Below the pieces are notes generated by a model that was not told the origin of the DNA, did no database searches, and saw only the letters and a program-made list of their open reading frames with translations. Both the position numbers and the translations under genes were made by a program. A stretch of DNA of 17,253 bases from Larix sibirica (Eukaryota > Streptophyta > Pinopsida > Pinales > Pinaceae). Location: contig NWUY0300027298.1 in assembly GCA_004151065.3 (NCBI GenBank), forward strand, positions 53,164-70,416, given 5' to 3'. This document shows positions 9,935 through 17,253 of this stretch, piece after piece. Within the stretch, counting starts at the first letter, position 1. Each line of letters begins with the position of its first letter.

Positions 9935-11152
9935 ACTATGGTTGACTATGTTTGAATAATATTGACCATGGTTGACCATGTTTGATTTTGGTCGACTTTT
10001 GTTTGAATATGTTTCAATTTAGTTGGTTATATTTTACTATGGCTAATTTGGTTGACTATGGTTGACCATGGTTAATAATGGTTAACTATAATTGAAATTT
10101 AGTTGAAAATGATCGATTATAGTTGAGAATGCTTAGCCATTTTTTATTATGATTCAAAATTTTTCACCATGGCTGATAATGATGGATATGGTGGACATTA
10201 GTTAAACTTAGTTAACCATGGTTGGTAATGTTTGTTTATGGTTAACCTTGTTTGTTTGTGGTTGACTATGGATAAATATGTTTGACAATGTTTAACTATG
10301 GATAACCTTGTTAGACTATGGTCAATCAGGATTGACTATGGATTACCATGGTTTGGCCATGTTTTGCCATGGTTTTCCAAGTTTTCCCATGTTTGACCAT
10401 GGTTGTCCATGTTTGACTATGGCTAAGCATGTTTGACCATAGTTATCTATGGTTGATTATTTTTCAATATGGTTGAACTTGGTTTACTAATATTTTTTAT
10501 CTTTAACCATGGATTACATGTAATGTTTGACAATGTGTAGCTTTTGTTGAATATGGTTGAGTCTAGAAATATAGTCGACAATATAACCATGGTTGAGCAC
10601 AATTAGCCATGGCATACTTTTATTAATCAGGATTGAATATGGTTGATCATGTTTTATTATGTTGTCCATGGTTGAGGTTGGGTTGGTATGGTAGGTCATG
10701 GTTTCTCATGTGTAACTATGGTTGAATATGATTGAATCATATCAACTATAGTTAACTATGTTTGGATATTCTTTACCATGGTTGACCATGTTAAATTTTG
10801 GTAAACTTTGCTTGAATATGTTTCAATTTTGGTTAGCTATATTTGACTATGATTGATGTTTTTTCCACTGTTAGCTATATTTAATCATGGTGGACTATGG
10901 TTAACCATGGTTAATAATGGTTGACTATAGTTGGCATTTATCTGGCCATGATTCACTATAGGTGAGACTGATTGACATTGTTTGATTTTAATTCAACATT
11001 TATTACCATCGTTGATCATTCTTGACATGGTGGACATTAGTCAAACTTGGTTGACCATTTTTATTTATGATTTACCATTTTTTTTTTATCTGACTATGAA
11101 TAAATATGTTTCACCATGTATGGATAACCATTTTTTGTAAGTTTTAAACATG

Positions 11153-11453
11153 TGCAGAGAAGCAAAGAATTTAGATTCTTTTAATAAAAATAGAGATTAC
11201 ACCACAAGATTCACACATAATACACATAGATTTACATTAGAAACCCTTAACTGGGAAAACCAACAAAAAATAGAGCCACACCTCTTATTTTCTCATTATT
11301 ATTATTAACCACTCATAGTACAAATATAGGTATTCAGTAGCATCCAAAACGTTGGTCCATTAATAGAAATAGAACCCAATCCCTTAACCATGATTAAATT
11401 AAATATTTTTAGAAAAAACCCTAATTTGTTGTATGGCCCACCTCCCCCCCACA
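11153..11453 (-). mobile_element. Short insertion in the minisatellite, possible solo LTR
   Basis: About 300 bases with none of the TTGACCATGG words interrupt the array. The segment begins TG and ends CA and is bordered by ACATG (11148-11152 and 11453-11457), which overlaps the end by one base, so the duplication is either 4 or 5 bases. Read on the minus strand it has the general look of the end of a plant Copia-type LTR: a G-rich start, then TTAGGGTTTT, GGTTTTCCCAGTTAAGGG and GTGTAATCTCTATTTTTATT. A rival reading uses the 9-base direct repeat GCAAAGAAT (11162-11170 and 11457-11465), which would be the duplication length of Mutator-like elements, but no terminal inverted repeat supports that. 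Strand and class are uncertain; that it is an insertion is fairly clear. Confidence 0.5.
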
Positions 11454-11474
11454 CATGCAAAGAATATCACACAT

Positions 11475-12050
11475 ACCCAATAGTTTGGCTATGGTCAACC
11501 ATGTATTACTATGGTTGAATTCAATTAACCATGGTTTGACTATGTTTAATCATGGATACCCGTGTTTAACTATGGTTGAGCATGTTCAACCATGGCTCTC
11601 TATCATTGTCTTTGGTTGACTATGTTTTCCCATTATTGAAGATGGTTGACTAAAGTTTGGAATGTTTGACAATTGATTACTTGTGATGTTTTACTATGGG
11701 AGGCTTTGGTTGAATATGGTTTACTAATGTTTGTGATGTTTATCCATCGATTACTTGTGATGTTTGATAATGAGTTACTTTGGTTGAATATGATTTACTC
11801 TAGTAATATTATTTACCATTGAAACATTGTTGAGCATAGTTAACCATGGATGACAATTATTAACCATGGTTAATTATGGTTGATCGTGTTTGATTATGTT
11901 TTTCTATGGTTGAAATTGGTTGGGTATGGTAAACTATGGTCGATCATGTGTTACTATGGTTGACTATGATTAACTTAGGTCAACGATGGTTGAGTATGGT
12001 TGGATATGTTTGAATAATGTTGACCATAGTTTACCATGTTCAATTTTGGG
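11475..12050. repeat. TTGACCATGG minisatellite, rest of third unit and truncated fourth unit
   Basis: The array continues in the order expected for the third unit. Near 11640-11800 an ~80-base part has been duplicated: GATTACTTGTGATGTTT occurs near 11683 and 11751, each followed by TTTGGTTGAATATG. The fourth unit starts near 12020 and stops after about 30 bases within its TTTTGG landmark, at about 12050, where unrelated DNA starts. The sharp stop suggests a breakpoint or an insertion boundary. Confidence 0.85.
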
Positions 12051-12652
12051 TGTGTGGCATTAACATGCCCATTAATGATTATGTCACATTGGAATGTTCA
12101 ATGTTCCTTTAGTGTTATAATGGAATGCAACATTCCATTAGGGTAGGTTACATTACGACATATTATAAATGTTCTAAATTTTTTTAATGTTATTAATGTT
12201 AATTTTATTATTGATATTATTAATGGAAATATTAAAAATGTTAATTTTGATATTAATATTAATGTTTCGTAACAATAAAGGGCATGCACATGAAGTTGGT
12301 GGACCTTTTAGAGATAAGCGAAGTTGTACAAAAACCCCTCACATGATAGAAAACAATAACGTGCTTGAATTTACAAGAACTAGGCATGACAACTCCAAAC
12401 CTAGCCACACATTTCACAAATAGGATAGGAAAACGTTATTACTCATGAGCTACAAAACATGTGTGAGATTTGTAACTCATCATGCATGTTATTTGTAACT
12501 CCTCAAGTGCACAATTTTCTTTGTTAAGCATGCCCTTGATCTCACGACAACCTTAATTTCTATTGAACTCTACTAAAAAATCATGTTCTATAGGTTTTTG
12601 TCAGGTGATTATTGATTGTAAGTTTTATTATTATTATTTCATGATTTATAGA
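12051..12652. other. AT-rich flank of the decayed gene
   Basis: No repeat words and no convincing frame. It starts TGTGTGGCATTAACATGCCC, with several ACATT/AATGT words nearby. It then has an AT-only simple stretch (12180-12265, TTAATGTTATTAATG-like), then mixed sequence. It could be the 5' region of the decayed gene that follows, or the end of a DNA transposon holding it; I could not find a matching inverted copy at the right end of the window. The open frame 12187-12423 starts in the simple stretch and is probably chance. Confidence 0.4.
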
Positions 12653-14248
12653 ATGCCTAAAATAAGATATCGACATCAATTATTGTGACATTGGGAAACA
12701 TACATAATAGAATACAATTATCGGCAAAACAAATCATGCTAAAATTAACCAAGAAACTAGAGTAAAGACAAGGGAAGGAATGGTTAATCATAACCATACT
12801 TCAATTCCAAGCACAACAAATGACACGAGTATTAAAACCAATTTATGATGGTATAAAGATTGAACAAATGATCCCTAGATTTCAAGAACAATGGATGAAG
12901 AAGACCCCCATGGCCCTAGTCAAGAAGTAAATCATATGTGCTCATCAAGAGATGTTGCAATTACAACATCAAGTAAGTTCCAATAAAATATACCACCATT
13001 TGAAAATTCTATGGATGATGAGGAAACACTAGCACTTTTGGCCTATAATGGGTATGTAGATCATGAAATTTAAGATTTAAATCATGAAGAGCATTCTGGT
13101 GAAGAATTTTCAGAGGTCCAACCTACTATTGAACAAGTAAATGTTTTTTATACTGCCCATGAGGATGTCCATCCTCCTCTATCTAGATACCAACAAGCAG
13201 ATGAACAACCATAATCTCATGTTGAATCATCATGGCCTACTAATTAAGTGTTTTGGGATAAAGATGCTACTCCATTACCTCAACTAATCCCAGTGCAACA
13301 AAGAAATCCAAAAAATGTATCCAGGTGCTTGAAAGTGTCATTAGTTCCCTTAAAGGTGAGTTATCTAAATGTACTATTGATTATTAGACTTGAAAAATCA
13401 TTAATAAATACTTTGATTCAAAATGTGATGCTGAAAAATGTACGTTATTTTTATCTTTGTTAAAATCTAGCTCTTTTATTGTTGTTGGAAAATGACTAGC
13501 GATCAAGGTAATAAATAATTATGGCCCAAATAGTCATATTGTTAAAATCCTACTAGATTCATTTAGCACAATTGGTAAGAAAACACATTCTATAGATCGT
13601 AATGCAGCTCACTATGTATTGTCACACGCAATCGTAAACAAGAGCACAAGAAATCTTCATTTAGTGAAGCCTACATCGAAACATTTTAAGTTGAATGTCA
13701 ATACACTATGTAAGTATTGCATTGGAAGAGAACATCTTGAAGCCATCATCCAGATAGATCTTTGGGCCTTCATTGCTAGGTTGACACATTCCAACATGAA
13801 ACTAATCGATGAAGTTAAGGGATTAGTGTAGACTTTTTCGCATGATAACGCCATGCATTCTTCAAACTAGAAGGATGTACTAAAAATGAGAAGGGGTTCT
13901 ATAGACTATGCAACGCATATTAAACTTATTATTGACACAAAGCAAATAGAACTATATGAGATATTCAAGACTCCAAGAATTGAACTTGGGCCAAAGGTCC
14001 TTTGAGAAATGCAAACCATGGTATGTTTGAATAAACACACATAGTAACAGTTTTTGTTGTAGATACCATGAAAAATATGGTTATTATTATGACACATATG
14101 TATATATTCATTATTTTTTGGTTACTAACCATGTGCAAGATTGATCAATGTTAATACCATTCAATTCATCAAGAGACTTCATTCATATCATCATGTGTAA
14201 TAAGGAAGAGAAACCGACATATATGCAAAACATTATTTACATGGGACA

Positions 14249-14293
14249 TGCTCTATGTGTGGTGGAATGGATTTATTGAGGCAGTGTGTTCAT
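14249..14293 (+). other. Cysteine-rich block (CxxCGGx7Cx1H) of the decayed gene
   Basis: Reads CSMCGGMDLLRQCVH in the gene's frame. Two close cysteines followed by glycines, then Cys and His about seven residues later, is the layout of a small metal-binding fold. It lies before the intron and the putative catalytic core. Metal binding is an inference from residue spacing only. Confidence 0.5.
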
Positions 14294-14410
14294 GAGAGTG
14301 AAGATCACAATTTTGGGGAAATGATGATAGAAACAAAAATATTCAAATACATCACTTATGACATAGTCCTTGGGAAAGAAATAAAAAATATATAGTTGGT
14401 GAAATTCCAG

Positions 14411-14497
14411 GTGAGTACAACTATATCAAACTTTTAATTTCAATTTTTGGTAAAACATTACCTACAAACATAAGATGAGAACATTTTTTTCGACTAG
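14411..14497 (+). other. Probable 87-bp spliceosomal intron in the decayed gene
   Basis: The donor is CAG/GTGAGT at 14411 and the acceptor is TTTTTTTCGACTAG/GT, with AG at 14496-14497 behind a T-run. Removing 87 bases (29 codons) joins ...LVKFQ to VQVGHFIKEFLKKTQQ in one frame. Without removal the same frame still runs across the segment but meets stops and loses protein-like character. Length is typical of a short plant intron. A retained intron argues that this copy did not arise by reverse transcription of a spliced mRNA. Confidence 0.65.
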
Positions 14498-14599
14498 GTA
14501 CAAGTCGGCCATTTCATCAAAGAATTTCTTAAAAAGACACAACAATATGTTAAGCATGCCCACCTATCTTGATGGAAGGACAAGCAGTTTAGAATTTGC

Positions 14600-15100
14600 G
14601 GAGATACATTTCCCCTTAGTACTATTCTCTTTGTGGTTTATTTTTCCACGAAATCCACCCTCAAACCCAAAAATGAAATTCAAAGTCAATATTATCTTTA
14701 TGAACAAGTTTCCTTGATGGTCCACATCATATATAGGCATGGTCGATATACTAGTGAAGAGAAATGAGAAATATTGAAGGAATATGAATTCTACGTAAGT
14801 GATGATAGTTGTCATTACTTCCATTATGTATGCCATTGCTTCCAGATGTTCTATGATAAGATGAGTTAGATAAATATACAAATGGAGTATCATTGTATTT
14901 GGTATGATGGATGTATTGGTCAGTTAAAAAATGCACGCATATTTCAATGGTTGTGTTCATTGCGCAAATCATATAGTGTCACATATATGAGACTATTTTT
15001 ATACTGACCATGGTAAAGGAGAGCATGATGGAGTTGGAGCATGTGTCAAAAAAACTATATATAGGGAGGAATTGAAGTTATATACAAATTCCCCTATTCT
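14600..15100 (+). other. Putative RNase H-like catalytic core of the decayed gene
   Basis: In order: FVVYFS at about 14630-14647 (where many RNase H-like folds have the first Asp at the end of a beta strand; here the residue is Tyr, codon 14639-14641), YVSDDSCHYFHYVCHCF (about 14792-14842), YDGCIGQLKNARIFQWL (14903-14953; Asp codon 14906), then after a frameshift DYFYTDHGKGEHDGVGAC (14991-15044; Glu 15021, Asp 15027). The DGCxGQxKN block resembles the SDNCxGQNKN block of transposase-like proteins in animals and plants. D...D...E/D spacing would fit a DDE enzyme. This is a hypothesis from motif layout; the apparent Asp-to-Tyr change at the first site would be one more sign of decay. The minus-strand open frames 14564-14893 and 14751-14972 are shadows. 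Confidence 0.45.
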
Positions 15101-16023
15101 AGATTCTCAGTTTATAGTCTTGTGGTGCATGTTAGTAATGGGAGAAGGATCGAGAGTGTGAGCAGGATCCATAAGAAAAAGAGACATGTAGATTTTTTGG
15201 GACGTGTTTGAAGTTGATTATTCACATGCGTGGGATTATAAGAGTGTGACTAGAACTTGTGGTTTTCACTTAGATTGAAGCTCCAACAACCTCGTATATG
15301 GAATATGGACCAAAAAACTTGCTTGCTTTTACCCCCCATGCAACATTGGTGATTGGGATGGGTGTAAATCATCAGATTGGGTTGATGCATTGGACCATGT
15401 ATCACTTTTACTTAATCAACATGCAATTATTTTTGAATTGACCCCATCAGAGGTATACCAATAATCTATGTCTCCATATTTTGATCATGTATAAGGTCTT
15501 GTACAACCTGATATGATACAACATTATCTTCAATATAAAATATTAAGACCACATGTACATATTTTCATCTTAAATATTTTAAGGGTGTTAATGGTCTATA
15601 TTTTCAAGCAGTGTGCATTATATTTTGTAGCGAAAATATATAAATTGATTTCCTTGAATGGTGATGAATACGGTGGGGATTATTGGTTAGCATGTTGTCT
15701 ATAGGAAAATAAAACCATTAATATATCCATAATTGAAAATGAAAACAAGAACTTCCCATTGGGTTAATTCTTGTCAAAGGGGAATACATGACATAAGAAA
15801 CAATGCAAGAAGGAAAGGTGGATAGGTTTATACAGATTACAAATCAAGTGCAAGTGTGTATCACTTCACAAACTTGATCGTTGGTACAAACATCCAACTA
15901 CAAATAATGTCAACAAGAGACTCCTCAAGGGTACAATACTTCCTACCACATGATGAACACGAGAAAATAATGGAGTAATTAGTATCAGAGATGATACAAA
16001 GGTTTGGTTGTATGATAATTTAA

Positions 16024-16558
16024 AGGTATCATGACATGATGGGGTATGTTTATATACAAGGTATATTATTTAAAAGTTATTTTCATTGATTTATTTCTAA
16101 TACAACTTCAATTATTTTGTTTATGCAAATTGTTATTTTCAATGTAATGTATGATCATATGAACTATACCATCCTTCTACAATCTAAGGTTCTACAATGA
16201 ATCTAGGAATACAACATGAAGGATAAAACAAGAACCAGGTGTCTTTAGACACAACCATGATATGCTTGGGGATTCATACATTTTTTGTTTGAGTATTTAT
16301 ATTGACAATGGATGAAACTACATATATGGATTAAATTATGTTTTTATCTATAGAGTATATGAACATGATCCTCTTCTTTTAGGGAGTCACCTTTCTTACA
16401 AGTGTACATGCATGTAAGATTTAATATGTGTGATACTTGTAGAATTCATCTTGCAAGTCTACTTCATATGCATTTATCTATAAATTTCCACCATTTTTGC
16501 ATGGTTTGATCTATTTTCCAAATTTCAACTTGTATGCACCTATGAAATTCTCTTCTTT
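16024..16558. other. Unassigned AT-rich sequence after the decayed gene
   Basis: No convincing frame, RNA gene or repeat found. It may include the 3' region of the decayed gene; no clear polyadenylation arrangement can be fixed. Confidence 0.5.
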
Positions 16559-16800
16559 ACTCAAATTGACTATAAAAAATATGATACTTAAATATTTTAT
16601 ACCTCTATCCAATATCTATGCACTCTTCTCCTTCAATATCTTCTAGACTTAAGCTATTTAAATTTGGCTATCTCTTTTCTCATCATCATAAAAATCAATG
16701 CACTCCTGATCAATGCATCAAGCTATTGAAATTCAACTACATTATCTCTTTCATCATCATCATGATCATTATTGCACTCCTACACAGTTAATCATTGTTC
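16559..16800. repeat. Weak tandem repeat of about 75-80 bp, three copies
   Basis: TGCACTC(T/C)T occurs at 16619, 16699 and 16773 (spacing 80 and 74). The last two copies are also preceded by ATCTCTTT followed by a (C)TCATCATCAT run, and AAGCTATT lies between the markers near 16651 and 16721. Degenerate, low copy number, without coding sense. Confidence 0.45.
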
Positions 16801-17253
16801 CTATTCTCGTCTTCTAATTTATTTTTCATCATTAATATATAACTCATAAAAATTCCACTCGTATCATAGGCCACAGATTCAAGTTTGCTTGAGTGTTGAT
16901 GAAATTCAATAGTTGAGGGTTTGTGTACAAAAATGAACTCCTTTGACAACCAATAGTGCATCTAATACTTTAGTGCACACATAAATAAATAAAAATTGAA
17001 ATCATAAGAAAATATTCCATCCTTCATTCATTCAACTTTCTGTTAAAGTATGTTATTCACTTTACCTCTCATCTCAACCCCACACTAATAGTTACTAACC
17101 TTGTATTACAACATATCTGGAAAGGCTTATTGAAATTTAGTATCCATGTCAATACATGTGCTTTTGTAATCTTCGAGAACAACATCCCAAAGGTACATGT
17201 TACATCATGATAAAAATCCACTAAATGTTGATGTAATTGTAACTTCGGAATGT
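16801..17253. other. Unassigned AT-rich sequence at the right end
   Basis: I see no gene, repeat or structural RNA. The window ends in GTAACTTCGGAATGT without any return to minisatellite, so whatever sits right of 12050 extends beyond the window. Confidence 0.5.

Larger units (their letters stand above)
9805..11152. repeat. TTGACCATGG minisatellite, end of first unit, second unit, start of third
   Basis: The array resumes after the retrotransposon. Unit anchors (a TTGACCATGGTTGACCATG-like block, then a TTTTGG block) lie near 9962 and 10772, about 810 bases apart. The CATGGTGGACATTAGT(T/C)AAACTT landmark appears near 10189 and 11025, the same ~0.8-kb spacing. Joining 250-1004 to this segment restores a first unit of about 0.88 kb. 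A recent local duplication lies at 9875-9934. No coding content; the minus-strand frame 10514-10699 is a repeat by-product. Confidence 0.9.
12653..16023 (+). pseudogene. Decayed multi-domain gene with DGCxGQxKN and HGKGEHDGxGA motifs; possible RNase H-like transposase
   Basis: About 3.4 kb reads as one protein of roughly 1,000 residues if frames are followed. Approximate map: ATG 12653 (MPKIRYRHQLL), or a later ATG at 12891 opening an acidic segment (MDEEDPHGPSQEV); frame held to about 13310; shift; 13322-14035 (SKCTIDY, KYCIGREHLEAI); shift; 14035-14220 (CCRYHEKYGYYYDTYV); shift; 14220-14980 with the intron at 14411-14497; shift; 14985-15775 to the segment with GDEYGGDYWLACCL; shifts; then to TAA 16021-16023 (YHFTNLIVGTN, DEHEKIMEXL). 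More than ten in-frame stops, many explained by one transition (a W codon as TGA at 14988). Cysteine block CSMCGGMDLLRQCVH at 14249-14293 may bind zinc. Core: D at 14906 in YDGCIGQLKNARIFQWL, E/D at 15021/15027 in HGKGEHDGVGACVK. I recognise the pattern as a repeated plant type without a name. A mobile-element or domesticated origin is inferred. It cannot be translated as it stands. Confidence 0.7.

Noticed and set aside
11162-11465. 9-base direct repeats GCAAAGAAT as a Mutator-like target duplication
   Set aside because: No terminal inverted repeat inside them; the TG...CA ends with ACATG fit at least as well. Kept only as an alternative.
13356-13520. GTGAGT at 13356 as an intron donor
   Set aside because: Coding-like text continues through it in the frame used further downstream (SSLKGELSKCTIDY onwards).
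14021-14139. Possible second intron in the decayed gene (GTATGT donor, CTAAC and a TGCAAG acceptor)
   Set aside because: The segment itself reads as protein in another frame (CCRYHEKYGYYYD), and removing it does not restore the frame of the following exon. A frameshift explains the data better.
14564-14893. Minus-strand open frame of 109 codons, the longest in the window
   Set aside because: It lies opposite the best-preserved part of the decayed plus-strand gene, whose motifs explain the sequence. No domain is visible on the minus strand.
12051-17253. Terminal inverted repeats around the decayed gene
   Set aside because: I looked for an inverted copy of the sequence after 12050 near the right end and found only short ATTCC/ACATT words, which are expected by chance in AT-rich DNA.
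1-17253. tRNA, rRNA, CRISPR arrays, bacterial-type operons, riboswitches
   Set aside because: None seen; CCATGG and GGTTGACC palindromic words in the minisatellite are irregularly spaced repeats without constant spacers and are not CRISPR.

Overview
The window looks like intergenic DNA from a large, repeat-rich vascular plant nuclear genome. It is AT-rich and poor in CG, has no intact long ORF, and is built of decayed mobile and repeated sequence. A gymnosperm fits best (very old LTR elements, single-copy-like decay of repeats), but that placement is an inference. I see no gene that could make its full protein.

Layout. (1) Positions 1-250 hold nothing recognisable. (2) A minisatellite of short TTGACCATGGTTGACTATG-like words runs from about 250 to 12050. 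The words are arranged in a longer unit of about 0.8-0.9 kb (start anchors near 281, 9962, 10772 and 12020). (3) Inserted in the first unit is an 8.8-kb LTR retrotransposon at 1005-9804. Its two direct LTRs are about 2.0-2.1 kb, a 5-bp target duplication ATCAT lies on both sides, a tRNA-Asp-type primer site follows the 5' LTR and a polypurine tract precedes the 3' LTR. Its 4.7-kb interior carries only broken Gag-like reading frames; I found no protease, reverse transcriptase, RNase H or integrase, so it looks non-autonomous. (4) A second, ~300-bp insertion (solo-LTR-like, about 11153-11453) splits the third repeat unit. (5) From about 12050 the minisatellite stops abruptly. After ~600 bp of AT-rich sequence comes a decayed gene, about 12653-16023, which reads coherently through several frameshifts and stops and has one probable 87-bp intron. 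It carries a DGCxGQxKNARxFQWL block followed by HGKGEHDGxGACxK, and a CxxCGG cysteine block. The spacing of acidic residues suggests an RNase H-like (DDE-type) transposase or a relative, but the family cannot be named from sequence alone. (6) Positions 16024-17253 hold no gene, only a weak 75-80-bp repeat.

Order of events inferred: the minisatellite expanded, the large retrotransposon and the small insertion landed in it, and point mutation (mainly C-to-T and G-to-A) then broke the coding regions. The decayed gene at the right is the most unusual item.
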